From: Rhodoferax sp.
GTDB taxonomy: Bacteria; Pseudomonadota; Gammaproteobacteria; Burkholderiales; Burkholderiaceae_C
DNA: 64,000 nt
Assembly (NCBI RefSeq): GCF_030697375.1
Contig: NZ_JAUYQD010000022.1
Coordinates: 62,001-126,000, forward strand
Reading direction: 5' to 3'
Position 1 is the stretch's first letter. Every line of letters starts with the position of its first letter. Below, in pieces: positions 53,146-62,077 of the stretch. The position numbers and the translations under genes are program-made. Under the pieces are notes generated by a model that saw only the letters and a program-made list of their open reading frames with translations, searched no databases and was not told the DNA's origin.

Positions 53146-54618
53146 CTATTCCTCTCCCCCCGCCAACGGCAACAAAACACTCACCACCAGCCCGCCCTCG
53201 GCATGGTTGTGCAGGCGTATCTCCCCGCCGTGGGCCTGGATGATGTTGCGGGCTATCCCTAGGCCCAGGCCAGTGCCGGCGCGGTTGCTTTGCTGGCCGT
53301 GGCTCAGGCGCACGTGGGGCTCGAAGGCCAGGGACATGGAGGCCTGGGCGATGCCGGGGCCAAAGTCGCGCACTTCCACCAGGGCCAGGGTGCCCTGGGT
53401 GCCCAGGCGCAGGTGCACGCGTTCGCCGTAGAGCACGGCGTTGTCGATGAGGTTGCTGAACGCGCGTTCCAGGGCCAGGGGTTTGCCCATCACGCTCAGG
53501 GGTTCGGCCACGCATTCGATCAGGGCGTCGGGGTGGATGGGGCGGGTGGCCAGGCGGGCCAGCAAGGTGTCCAGCCGCACAGGGGTCAGGTTTTCGTGGA
53601 TGTCGGTGTCCTTGACGCTTTGCAGGGCCGATTTCACCATCACATCCAGGTCGTCCAGGTCTTCGTGGAATTCGGCTTGCAGGGCTTCGTCATCCAGCAG
53701 TTCGGTGCGCAATTTGAGCCGCATGATGGGGGTTTTCAGGCCATGCGAAATGCCCACGAACAGGCGCTCGCGGTCCACCAAATAGCGCTGGATGCGGGCC
53801 TGCATCTGGTTGAAGGCGCGGGCCGTGCGCCGCAACTCGGCGGTGCCGGTTTCGGGCAGCGATTCGGGCGCGCTGGCGCTGCCAAAGGCGTTGGCGGCGG
53901 AGGCCAGCCGGTTCAGGGGGCGGATCAGGCCACGCACCAGCAGCACCGCCAGCAGCAGCACGGTCAGCAGCGTGACCAGCTGGAGCGCCACCCGGTCCAC
54001 GGTCAGCGGGTTGGCGTTGTCCAAAAAGTAAGGGTCGGGCATGGGGGCCGCCAGGTACAGCCAGCGGCCGGGCTCGAACTCGGCCTGGATCACCAGCACC
54101 GGGGCAGGGCGCGGGCGCAGCAGCAAGGTGGCCTCCACCCAGGACTCGGGCAGGTCGTCTACGGTGCGCCCGTCGTCCGAGACCTGCAGCTTGTCGGGCC
54201 AGGCAAAGGCGACGGCCGGGGCCGACACCGCGGCCAGGTTGCGCACCAGGTCGGCGCGCACCACGTCCACCACCGCGTCGACCAGGGCATTGCCTTGCAA
54301 GGGGGTGATGGGCACCTGCGCCCGGTTGACGTTGACAAAGAAACGCGTGCCGCCCATGGTGCGCAACTGCTCGATCAGGATGGGGCGAAACTGCGGCGGC
54401 AGGTCGCGAAAGAATCGCAAGGCGCCGGCCGCGTTCAGGGCCAGGTGCCGACCCGCTTCCAGGGCCTCGACCCGCGCGCTTTCGCGCAACTGCCGTGCCC
54501 ACAGCAAGGTGCCCACCAACTGGGCGCTGACCACACCCACGGCCAGCACCAGCACGATGCGCCCCAGCAGGCTGTCGGGTAGGCAGCGGCGCGCCAGGCG
54601 GATGAGCTTATTGGGCAT
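53146..54618 (-). CDS. sensor histidine kinase, EnvZ-like
   Basis: The 490-residue inner-membrane kinase has a helix near residues 20-40, a large periplasmic domain (to about 225), a second helix near 226-246, then HAMP, and a kinase core. The H-box is VGISHGLKTPIMRLKLR, with glycine where an acidic residue is common. N-box ALERAFSNLIDNAVLYG, DFGPGI and GTGLGLGIARNII are intact. ATG overlaps the regulator stop (TAATG). It shares an operon with an OmpR-type regulator and a sugar-binding protein, and faces the sugar importer. Confidence 0.87.
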   Translation of the reverse strand: MPNKLIRLARRCLPDSLLGRIVLVLAVGVVSAQLVGTLLWARQLRESARVEALEAGRHLALNAAGALRFFRDLPPQFRPILIEQLRTMGGTRFFVNVNRAQVPITPLQGNALVDAVVDVVRADLVRNLAAVSAPAVAFAWPDKLQVSDDGRTVDDLPESWVEATLLLRPRPAPVLVIQAEFEPGRWLYLAAPMPDPYFLDNANPLTVDRVALQLVTLLTVLLLAVLLVRGLIRPLNRLASAANAFGSASAPESLPETGTAELRRTARAFNQMQARIQRYLVDRERLFVGISHGLKTPIMRLKLRTELLDDEALQAEFHEDLDDLDVMVKSALQSVKDTDIHENLTPVRLDTLLARLATRPIHPDALIECVAEPLSVMGKPLALERAFSNLIDNAVLYGERVHLRLGTQGTLALVEVRDFGPGIAQASMSLAFEPHVRLSHGQQSNRAGTGLGLGIARNIIQAHGGEIRLHNHAEGGLVVSVLLPLAGGEE

Positions 54619-55334
54619 TAATCACCACCGGGAGTGACTTCGGCCGAGAACACATAGCCACTGCCGCGCACCGTTTTGATCAGGGCCGGCTGTTTGCCAT
54701 CGTCGTTCAGGCGCTGGCGCAGGCGGCTGACCTGCACGTCCAGCGAGCGGTCCAGCGGCCCCAGGTCGCGGCCCCGGGTTTGCTCCATCAGGCGGGCGCG
54801 GTCCAGGGTTTCGCCGGCGTGCTCGGCAAAGAAACGCAGCAGGTTGAAGTCCATGCTGGTCAAGACCACGGGCGCACCTTGGGGGTCGGCCAGCAGGCGT
54901 TCGGTCAGGTCCATGGAGAAGCCGGCAAAACGCAGGTAACGTGCAGCCGCGCCGTGCCCGCCGATCTGCATGCGCCGGTGGATGGCCTTGATGCGCGCCA
55001 GCAGTTCGCGCGGGTTGTAGGGCTTGGCAATGTAGTCGTCGGCGCCCAGCTCCAGGCCCACGATGCGGTCGGTGTCGTCGGCGCTGGCGGTCAGCATGAT
55101 GATGGGAACCGAGGACTGGCGGCGCACCGTCTGGCACAGGGTGAAGCCATCGGTGTCGGGCAGCATCACGTCCAGGATGACCAGGCTCAAGCCGTCTTTG
55201 AAGCGCTCGAACTCGGCCAGAAAGCTGGCACCGTCGTGCGCCACGCGCACCGCGTACTGGTGTTTTTCCAGGTAGGTCTTGAGCAGGTTGCGGGTTTTTT
55301 GGTCGTCGTCGACGATCAGCAGGGTGCGGGTCAT
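54618..55334 (-). CDS. OmpR-family response regulator
   Basis: The 238-residue regulator has a receiver domain (RTLLIVDDDQKTRNLLKTYL, phosphoacceptor in LVILDVMLPDTDG, lysine in YIAKPYNPRELLARI) and a winged-helix domain (LTSMDFNLLRFFAEH; SLDVQVSRLRQRL). Its stop overlaps the kinase start. The orphan binding protein gene lies 18 bases upstream. It probably activates the divergent importer operon when the sugar is bound. Confidence 0.88.
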   Translation of the reverse strand: MTRTLLIVDDDQKTRNLLKTYLEKHQYAVRVAHDGASFLAEFERFKDGLSLVILDVMLPDTDGFTLCQTVRRQSSVPIIMLTASADDTDRIVGLELGADDYIAKPYNPRELLARIKAIHRRMQIGGHGAAARYLRFAGFSMDLTERLLADPQGAPVVLTSMDFNLLRFFAEHAGETLDRARLMEQTRGRDLGPLDRSLDVQVSRLRQRLNDDGKQPALIKTVRGSGYVFSAEVTPGGD

Positions 55335-55352
55335 GGGTGTCTTGGTGCTCGG

Positions 55353-56663
55353 TCAGTGGTCGGCGTTGGGGGCGCGGATGACGGCGGCCAGCCGGCGCTG
55401 TGTCTCCGTGGCTTCCATGCGCGGGTTGCTCAGGTAGCGCCACAGGGCCTGGGCGACGGCGTCCTTGGTGGCCTCGTCGGCAGCCATGCGGTGGGCCAGG
55501 CTGGGGACACGGGCGCTGCGCGGGGCGGCAAAGGTGGCCCAGGAGTCGCGGGCGCAGGCGTCCAGGCTGCTCACGTCCATGTCGCGGCGCACCGGCACCG
55601 AGCCTTTGATGCGGTTGTAGGCCAGTTGGGCGGGCGCACCGGCCAGCACTTCGGCCACTTTTTCCTGCGTGGCCTCGCGCTGGCGGGCACTGAGCAGCAT
55701 GGCAAAGGTGTCAACGCTGTAGAGGTGCATGTGCTGGGTGCCGGGCACTGCCACGCAGCCAAAGTCTTTCTCGGCACTGGCGCCCCAGGCCATCAGTTCG
55801 CCTTTGGCCCAGTCGCCCATGATCATCATGGCGGCGCCGTCGTTCCACAGTTCGCGGGCGGCATCGGGCCAGGTGCGCTCCACCGGCACATCACCGCTGG
55901 TGTTGCGCAGCCAGCGCAGGCGTGTGAGCGCCTGCTCCACGCGCGGGTCCATCCAGGCGGTGCTTTTGCGTTGCACGATGAGTTCGCGGTACAAGGCCGG
56001 CCCGGCTTCGCCCAGCAAAACCGACTCGAACACGGTGGCCATCTGCCAGGGCTCGTCGCTCCAGGCCAGGGGCTTGATGCCCATGCCGCTGAGCTTGCGC
56101 GCCACCACCTCAAACTCGTCCCAGGTCTTGGGCGGGGGCAGCCCCAGGCGCGCAAACAGGCGGCGGTTGTAGAGCAGGGTGTTGATGCGGTGGATGCCCA
56201 GCGGGGCGGCAACCACCTCGCCCTTGTAGGTCACCAGGTCCATCACGGTGGGAAACAGGCCCTGGGTCCACTTCTGGCGCGTGGCCACGGTGTTGAGAGG
56301 CAGCACCAGGCCGCCGTCGGCCCAGTCGGTCAGCGTAGTGCCTATGAGCTGGGCCACATCGGGCGGGTCGCCCATGAGCACGCGGCTTTTGAGCACCTTG
56401 ACCGCCGCCATGCCGCCGCCGCCGGGAATGGCGGCGTCTTTCCATTGCACGCCGTTGGCCAGCAGGTGGGCGCTGAGCTGGTCCGCCGCGCGGCGTTCGC
56501 TGGCCGAGGTCCACCAGTGCAGCACGTCCACGGGCAGCGCCTGGGCGTGCACGGGGCCTACACCCACCACGCCGGGAATGCCGCCCAACCAGGCCAGCAG
56601 CGGGAACAGGAGCGTGCGCAAGAGTGTGGGCAACAGCGCCCTGGGCGGCAAGGAGTCTTTCAT
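55353..56663 (-). CDS. extracytoplasmic sugar-binding protein linked to a two-component system
   Basis: The 436-residue protein has a long signal peptide (LLRTLLFPLLAWLGGIPGVVG...VHAQA) and a family 1 solute-binding fold (VDVLHWWTSASERRAADQL; GDPPDVAQLIG; LGIHRINTLLYNRRLF; DWAKGELMAW; GSVPVRRDMDVSSLDACA). It has no permease genes beside it; instead it heads an operon with a regulator and kinase. It may present a sugar to the kinase or serve the divergent importer as a second receptor. ATG at 56663 (MKDSLPP) fits the signal peptide; the frame extends farther upstream but without a ribosome site. Confidence 0.82.
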   Translation of the reverse strand: MKDSLPPRALLPTLLRTLLFPLLAWLGGIPGVVGVGPVHAQALPVDVLHWWTSASERRAADQLSAHLLANGVQWKDAAIPGGGGMAAVKVLKSRVLMGDPPDVAQLIGTTLTDWADGGLVLPLNTVATRQKWTQGLFPTVMDLVTYKGEVVAAPLGIHRINTLLYNRRLFARLGLPPPKTWDEFEVVARKLSGMGIKPLAWSDEPWQMATVFESVLLGEAGPALYRELIVQRKSTAWMDPRVEQALTRLRWLRNTSGDVPVERTWPDAARELWNDGAAMMIMGDWAKGELMAWGASAEKDFGCVAVPGTQHMHLYSVDTFAMLLSARQREATQEKVAEVLAGAPAQLAYNRIKGSVPVRRDMDVSSLDACARDSWATFAAPRSARVPSLAHRMAADEATKDAVAQALWRYLSNPRMEATETQRRLAAVIRAPNADH

Positions 56664-56814
56664 TTTCTTGCGATTTGTAATGTTATCTATCACGGCCTGC
56701 CCACGGCACACCTTGGTTGCCTCTGGAGGGGCCGTGCCGCGTAAGAAAGCGTAAACAGGGTGGGTGCCATATTTGGTAAATATCCAACAAAATCAACAAC
56801 ATAGAAGAGTGGTG

Positions 56815-56838
56815 TGGCAATTTCCCAGCACGTTGCCA
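56815..56838. promoter_or_regulatory. inverted repeat TGGCAA-N12-TTGCCA in the divergent promoter region
   Basis: A 286-base region separates the orphan binding protein gene (minus) from the importer's binding protein gene (plus). TGGCAA (56815-56820) and TTGCCA (56833-56838) form an inverted pair in the middle. It may be an operator for the regulator or a LacI-type protein. No confident promoter boxes were assigned; the rest of the region shows nothing else I can support. Confidence 0.35.
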
Positions 56839-56949
56839 TTACATGACTCAAAGCATAACCTCCGGGCCACTGTTCGGTAAGACCCCTTCTTTTTTTCCTG
56901 GTCCGCCCCCACAGTTTTCTTCAAACCAACAACCCGGAGATTCACTTTC

Positions 56950-58197
56950 ATGTCCTATCAACTACGTTTGGGTGCAGCCGCTGCTGCGCTTTTTTGCAGT
57001 GGCCTTGCCAGCGCCGGTACCCTCACCATCGAGAGCTGGCGGGTGGACGACAAGGCGCAGTGGGACGAGGTGCTCCTGCCCGCGTTCCAAAAGGCCCACC
57101 CCGGTATCACCGTCAAGTTTGCGCCCACCTCACCGCCTGAATACAACTCGGCGCTCAATGCCCGCCTGTCGGCCGGCAGCGCCGGTGACCTGATCACCTG
57201 CCGCCCCTTTGACGTGTCGCTGGACCTGTTCAAAAAAGGGCACCTGGACACGCTCAACAGCGCCCCCGGCATGAAGAACTTTCCGGCCTCGGCGCAGGTG
57301 GCCTGGCAGACCGATGACGGCAAGTCGACCTACTGCATGCCCATGGCCTCGGTGATCCACGGCTTCTTCTACAACAAGAAGATTTTTGCCGAGCTGGGCC
57401 TGGGCGTTCCCGCCACCGAAGCCGATTTCTATGCCACCCTGGACAAGATCAAGGCGGCGGGCAAGGTCGCTCCCCTGGCGCTGGGCACCGCAGACCAGTG
57501 GGAAACCAACCAGATTGTGTTCACCAGCATAGGCGCCAACCGCTGGAAGGGTGAAGAAGGCCGCCAGGGCCTGCTCAAGGGCGGCAAGAAGTTCACCGAC
57601 CCCGAGTTCGTCAGCACCTGGGAACAGATGGCCAAGTGGGCCGCCTACCTGCCCAAGGGCTACCAGGCCCAGACCTACGGCGACTCGCAAAACCTGTTCT
57701 CCACCGGCCGTGCGGCCATCTACCCCACGGGCTCCTGGGACATCTCGCATTTTGAGAAAGACGCGGGCCTGGAGTTTGGCGCCTTCCGCACCCCCGTGGC
57801 CAAGAAGGGCGACAGCTGCTTTATTTCGGACCACACCGACATGGGCATGGGCATCAACGCCAAGAGCAAGAACAAGGCCGATGCCCAGGTCTTCCTGAGC
57901 TGGCTGGCCAGCAAGGAGTTTGCCGACCTGTACACCAACAAGAACACCGGCTTCTTCTCGCTCTCCAACCACGCGGTGGATGTGAAAAACCCCGTGGCCA
58001 AAGAGATGGTCAATTGGCGCAAGGACTGCAAGAGCACCATCCGCCTGAACGCCCAGATCATGAGCCGTGGCACGCCCAGCATGGAAAACGAGCTGTGGAA
58101 CGTGAGCTCCCAGGTCATCAACCAAAAGATGAGCCCCAAAGACGCCGCAGCGCAGATCCAGACCGGGTTTGCCAAGTGGTACACGCCGGCCAAGTAA
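56950..58197 (+). CDS. ABC importer sugar-binding protein, likely amino sugar
   Basis: The 415-residue protein has a signal peptide (RLGAAAAALFCSGLASA) and a family 1 solute-binding domain (TLTIESWRVDDKAQWDEVLLPAF; SAGDLITCRPF; YCMPMASVIHGFFYNKKIF; YPTGSWDISHF). It delivers a sugar to the two permeases that follow. The downstream kinase and deaminase point to N-acetylglucosamine or chitobiose as the ligand. That link is inference. It is first in a six-gene plus-strand operon. Confidence 0.88.
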   Translation: MSYQLRLGAAAAALFCSGLASAGTLTIESWRVDDKAQWDEVLLPAFQKAHPGITVKFAPTSPPEYNSALNARLSAGSAGDLITCRPFDVSLDLFKKGHLDTLNSAPGMKNFPASAQVAWQTDDGKSTYCMPMASVIHGFFYNKKIFAELGLGVPATEADFYATLDKIKAAGKVAPLALGTADQWETNQIVFTSIGANRWKGEEGRQGLLKGGKKFTDPEFVSTWEQMAKWAAYLPKGYQAQTYGDSQNLFSTGRAAIYPTGSWDISHFEKDAGLEFGAFRTPVAKKGDSCFISDHTDMGMGINAKSKNKADAQVFLSWLASKEFADLYTNKNTGFFSLSNHAVDVKNPVAKEMVNWRKDCKSTIRLNAQIMSRGTPSMENELWNVSSQVINQKMSPKDAAAQIQTGFAKWYTPAK

Positions 58198-58229
58198 GGG
58201 GCTAAGACCATGGCGCGATGGAGTCAATC

Positions 58230-59144
58230 ATGAAACAAGGATTTTCCTGGCCTGTGTTGGTGTTCATCGCGCCAGCCTTGGTGGTTTACGCGGTGTTCAG
58301 CGCCTTGCCGCTGCTGGACACCCTGCGTCTGGGGCTGTACAGCGCCGACGAATTTGGGGTGGTCACCTTCTCGGGGCTGGCCAACTACCAGACGATATTG
58401 GGGGACCCCCAGTGGTCCACCAGTTTCTGGAACGCGATGCTCAACAACCTGAAGTTTTTTGGCATCCACATGCTGGTGCAAAACCCCATGGGCCTGTTGC
58501 TGGCGGCGCTCTTGTCGCTGCGCAATGTACGCTTTGCGGCCACCTACCGCACGGTGTTCTTTTTGCCGACCTTGCTCTCGGTGGTGATCATCGGTTTTGT
58601 GTGGCAACTGATCTTGTCGCCGCTGTGGGGCGTGGCCGAAGGGCTGCTCAGGGCCGTGGGGCTGCAGGACTGGTTTGAGCCCTGGCTGGGGCTGGAGTCT
58701 TCGGCACTGGTCACGCTGTCGCTGATGTCGGTGTGGCAGTACATCGGCATTCCCATGATGCTGATCTACGCCGCCATGATTGCGATCCCTGACGACGTGA
58801 TCGAGGCGGCGGTGGTGGAGGGCGCCTCGCCCTGGCGCATTTTTTACGCGATCCGCCTGCCGCTGATTTTGCCCACGCTGGGCCTGGTCACCATCCTGAC
58901 CTTTGTGGCCAACTTCAATGCCTTTGATTTGATCTACACGGTGAAAGGTGGCTTGGCCGGGCCCAACTACAGCACCGATATTTTGGGCACGCTGTTCTAC
59001 CGCACCTTCTTTGGCTCCCAGTCCCAGGTGGCCAGCGCCACTATGGGCTCTGCGGTGGCCACGCTGATGTTTTTGGTGATTCTGCTGGGGGTGGGCGCCT
59101 ACCTGCTGGTGGTGCAGCGCCGCCTGCAACGTTACGCCCTGTGA
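58230..59144 (+). CDS. sugar ABC importer permease, first subunit
   Basis: The 304-residue protein is a MalF/UgpA-type permease with six helices and the EAA loop EAAVVEGASPWRIFYAIRLPLILP. ATG at 58230 (MKQGFSWPV) has GGAG seven bases before it; an in-frame ATG at 58218 lacks one. It begins 32 bases after the binding protein stop and is followed after four bases by its partner. Confidence 0.88.
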   Translation: MKQGFSWPVLVFIAPALVVYAVFSALPLLDTLRLGLYSADEFGVVTFSGLANYQTILGDPQWSTSFWNAMLNNLKFFGIHMLVQNPMGLLLAALLSLRNVRFAATYRTVFFLPTLLSVVIIGFVWQLILSPLWGVAEGLLRAVGLQDWFEPWLGLESSALVTLSLMSVWQYIGIPMMLIYAAMIAIPDDVIEAAVVEGASPWRIFYAIRLPLILPTLGLVTILTFVANFNAFDLIYTVKGGLAGPNYSTDILGTLFYRTFFGSQSQVASATMGSAVATLMFLVILLGVGAYLLVVQRRLQRYAL

Positions 59145-59148
59145 GGAC

Positions 59149-60018
59149 ATGATGCATCCATCCACTTCTTCCGTAAGCCTGCGCCGCATGCCCCGCATGG
59201 CGCCTAGCCGTGTGTTTGTGCACATCACGCTGGTCGGCTACCTGGTGCTGGCGCTGGCGCCCATCCTGCTGGTGTTCATGAACTCTTTCAAGAGCCGCGA
59301 CGCCATTTTCAACAACCCGCTGGCCTTTCCCACGGCGGATACTTTTTCGCTGATTGGCTACAGCAAGGTGCTGGCCAACTCGCATGTGCTGAGCTACTTC
59401 AGCAACAGCGCCATCGTGACCGTGGCCTCGCTGTTTTTCATACTGCTGTTTGGGGCCATGGCGGCCTGGGCCTTGTCGGAGTACCACTTTCCTGGCAACC
59501 GCTGGCTCAAGCTGTTTTTTGCCTTCGGCATCATGGTGCCGATCCGCCTGGGCACGGTGTCCATCCTGCAGATCATGGTGGGGCTGGACCTGGTCAACAC
59601 GCTCACGGCGCTGGTGCTGGTGTACGTGGCGCAGGGCCTGCCGCTGGCCATCATGATTTTGTCGGAGTTCATGGGGCAGGTGCCTGGCGAGCTCAAGGAC
59701 GCCGCGCGCTGTGACGGCATCAGCGAATTTGGCATCTTCTTCCAGGTGGTGGTGCCGCTGGTGCGCCCGGCCATTGCCACGGTGGCAGTGTTCACCATGG
59801 TGCCGATCTGGAACGACCTGTGGTTTCCGCTGATTTTGGCGCCCTCGGAAAAGACCCAAACCATCACCCTGGGCATTCAGCAGTTTGTGGGCCAGTACGC
59901 CACCGACTGGAATGCCGTGCTGGCGTCACTGTCCATGGCCATCGTGCCGGTGGTGCTGTTGTACGCCTTGTTTTCACGTCAACTGATCCGCGGCATCACG
60001 GCCGGGGCAGTGAAATAA
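59149..60018 (+). CDS. sugar ABC importer permease, second subunit
   Basis: The 289-residue protein is a MalG/UgpE-type permease with six helices and the EAA-type loop LKDAARCDGISEFGIFFQVVVPLVRP. It ends in SRQLIRGITAGAVK, the characteristic MalG-like tail. It starts four bases after the first permease and forms the channel with it. A conserved cytosolic loop contacts the ATPase encoded next. Confidence 0.9.
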   Translation: MMHPSTSSVSLRRMPRMAPSRVFVHITLVGYLVLALAPILLVFMNSFKSRDAIFNNPLAFPTADTFSLIGYSKVLANSHVLSYFSNSAIVTVASLFFILLFGAMAAWALSEYHFPGNRWLKLFFAFGIMVPIRLGTVSILQIMVGLDLVNTLTALVLVYVAQGLPLAIMILSEFMGQVPGELKDAARCDGISEFGIFFQVVVPLVRPAIATVAVFTMVPIWNDLWFPLILAPSEKTQTITLGIQQFVGQYATDWNAVLASLSMAIVPVVLLYALFSRQLIRGITAGAVK

Positions 60019-60056
60019 ACCGAGCATTTTGAGAGCACACCTTTGAGAGCACATCT

Positions 60057-61196
60057 ATGGCACGCGTATCTTTAAAAAACGTCTCCAAGTCCTATGGCCA
60101 AACCGCCATCCTGCACGACATCAGCCTGGACATTGAACATGGCGAACTGGTGGTGCTGGTCGGCCCCAGCGGCTGCGGCAAGTCCACTCTTCTGCGGGTG
60201 CTGTGCGGTCTGGAAGACATCAGCGGTGGCGAGCTGCGCATTGGCGACGACGTGGTCAACGACCTGCCCCCGGCGCAGCGCGGCATTGCCATGGTGTTCC
60301 AGAGTTATGCGCTGTACCCGCACATGAATGTGTACCGCAACATGGCCTTCGGGCTGAAGATCCACGGCGCCAGCAAGGCCGAGATCGAAAAACGCGTGGT
60401 GGACGCCGCCAAGGTGCTGCACATCGACCATTTGCTGGATCGTTTGCCGCGAGAACTCTCAGGCGGGCAGCGCCAGCGCGTGGCCATTGGCCGCGCCATC
60501 GTGCGCGAGCCGCGCCTGTTTTTGTTTGACGAGCCGCTGTCCAACCTGGACGCCGCCCTGCGCGCTAAAACCCGCATTGAGTTGTCGCGCCTGCACCGCG
60601 ACCTGGGCGCCACCATGGTCTACGTCACCCACGACCAGATCGAGGCCATGACCCTGGGCGACAAGATCGTGGTCCTGCACGAAGGCCGGGTGCAGCAGGC
60701 GGGCACGCCGCTCACCCTGTACCAGCAACCGGCCAACCGCTTTGTCGCCACCTTCATCGGCTCCCCCACCATCAACCTCATGCCGGCGCGTGTGCTGGAG
60801 CTGGGCACGCAGGGCGCACGGGTGCAACTGGGCAACGGCTGCACGGTGCTGGCCACGGTGGACGCCGGCGCGCTGCAGGTGGGCGAGTCGGTGGAAGTGG
60901 GCCTGCGCCCCGAGCACTGCGAGGTGTTGGCCGCCGGTACCGCACCGGGCGCGATGGATGCCGCCTTTGACGCCGAAATCACCCTGGTGGAGCACCTGGG
61001 CGAGTCCAACCTGCTGTACCTCCAAACTGACGACGGCCAGGAGCTGATCGTGCGCGGCGACGGCAATGCCGCCGTGCGCCTGGGCGACTCGGTCATCGTG
61101 CGCGCCGCCCCCGAAGCCCTGTACCTGTTCCGTGCCGATGGCGTGGCGTGCCCCCGTTTGCGCCCCGGCAACATGCGCTCGGCGCACGCACGATGA
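60057..61196 (+). CDS. sugar ABC importer ATPase (MsmK/UgpC-type)
   Basis: The 379-residue ATPase has Walker A GPSGCGKST near residue 38, Q-loop MVFQSYALYPHMNVYRNMAFGLK, signature [19 protein letters not shown], Walker B LFLFDEPLSNLDA, and a C-terminal TOBE/regulatory domain (VEVGLRPEHCEVL). It energises the sugar importer; enzymes of this class often serve several sugars. Its stop overlaps the kinase start (ATGA). Confidence 0.92.
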   Translation: MARVSLKNVSKSYGQTAILHDISLDIEHGELVVLVGPSGCGKSTLLRVLCGLEDISGGELRIGDDVVNDLPPAQRGIAMVFQSYALYPHMNVYRNMAFGLKIHGASKAEIEKRVVDAAKVLHIDHLLDRLPRELSGGQRQRVAIGRAIVREPRLFLFDEPLSNLDAALRAKTRIELSRLHRDLGATMVYVTHDQIEAMTLGDKIVVLHEGRVQQAGTPLTLYQQPANRFVATFIGSPTINLMPARVLELGTQGARVQLGNGCTVLATVDAGALQVGESVEVGLRPEHCEVLAAGTAPGAMDAAFDAEITLVEHLGESNLLYLQTDDGQELIVRGDGNAAVRLGDSVIVRAAPEALYLFRADGVACPRLRPGNMRSAHAR

Positions 61197-62077
61197 GCAC
61201 GCAGTTTTTAGTCGGGGTGGACGGTGGTGGCACCAGCACCCGAGCCCGCATCGTCCGCGTGGACGGCACACTGGTGGGCGAGGGCAAGGCCGGTGCCTCG
61301 GGCCTGGGGCAGGGCGTGGCGCAGGCCTGGCGCAACATCCAGTTGGCCATCGAACGCGCGGCATTGGCCGGTGGGTTGGAGGGCCGCTCAGCCCTGCGTG
61401 CTGACCACTGCGTGCTGGGCATGGGCGTGGCGGGTGCCAACAATGCGCTGTGGCGGGCGCAGTTTCTGCAGGCGAATCCGGGCTACACGCATTTGGCGGT
61501 GGACAGCGATGTGTTCACCGCGCTGCTGGGCGCCCACCAGGGGCGCGCAGGCGCCGTGGTGATTGCGGGCACCGGCAGCATTGCACATGCCTTGCAGGCC
61601 GACGGCACACGCCGCATTTCGGGCGGCTGGGGCTTTCCCTCGGGTGACGAAGGCAGCGGCAGCGCTTTGGGCCTGCGGGCCGTCAACCTGGCGCAGCACG
61701 CGGTGGATGGCCGACGTGCATCCAGCGCGCTAACCGACGCCGTGCTGTCTGCCACCGGCGCCACGCCCGAGGCTTTGCTGCAGTGGTGCTGCAAGGCCGG
61801 GCAGTTTGATTACGCCACGCTGGCCCCGCTGGTGTTTGACTGCGAAGACCGTGATCCAGCGGCCGCACACCTGCTGCGGGAGGCCGTGCAGGCCATGGAG
61901 GCCCTGGCATGGGCGGTGGACCCGCAGGGCACGCTGCCGCTGGCCGTGCGCGGCAGCATCGGCCAGCGCCTGGCACCGCGTTTGTGCGCCGCCCTGCAAG
62001 CGCGCGTGGTGTTGCCCGCTGGCGACGCCATGGACGGTGCTTTGCAACTTTGTAATCAACTTAGGAATCGCTTGTGA
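61193..62077 (+). CDS. BadF/NagK-type N-acetylglucosamine kinase
   Basis: The 294-residue actin-like ATPase has FLVGVDGGGTSTRARIV (phosphate 1 loop), LGMGVAGANNALWRAQF, VVIAGTGSIAHAL (adenosine/phosphate 2), RISGGWGFPSGDEGSGS and AGDAMDGAL. This is the N-acetylglucosamine kinase branch of the BadF/BadG family. It makes GlcNAc 6-phosphate in the cytosol. ATG overlaps the importer ATPase stop. An earlier in-frame ATG at 61148 is inside that gene and not used. Its GTG-started neighbour follows with a four-base overlap. Confidence 0.85.
   Translation: MSTQFLVGVDGGGTSTRARIVRVDGTLVGEGKAGASGLGQGVAQAWRNIQLAIERAALAGGLEGRSALRADHCVLGMGVAGANNALWRAQFLQANPGYTHLAVDSDVFTALLGAHQGRAGAVVIAGTGSIAHALQADGTRRISGGWGFPSGDEGSGSALGLRAVNLAQHAVDGRRASSALTDAVLSATGATPEALLQWCCKAGQFDYATLAPLVFDCEDRDPAAAHLLREAVQAMEALAWAVDPQGTLPLAVRGSIGQRLAPRLCAALQARVVLPAGDAMDGALQLCNQLRNRL

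Noticed and set aside
54780..56744. A 654-codon plus-strand open frame opposite the regulator and binding-protein genes
   Set aside because: It runs opposite two recognised genes, has shadow-like composition (Gly, His, Val, Gln) and no domain.
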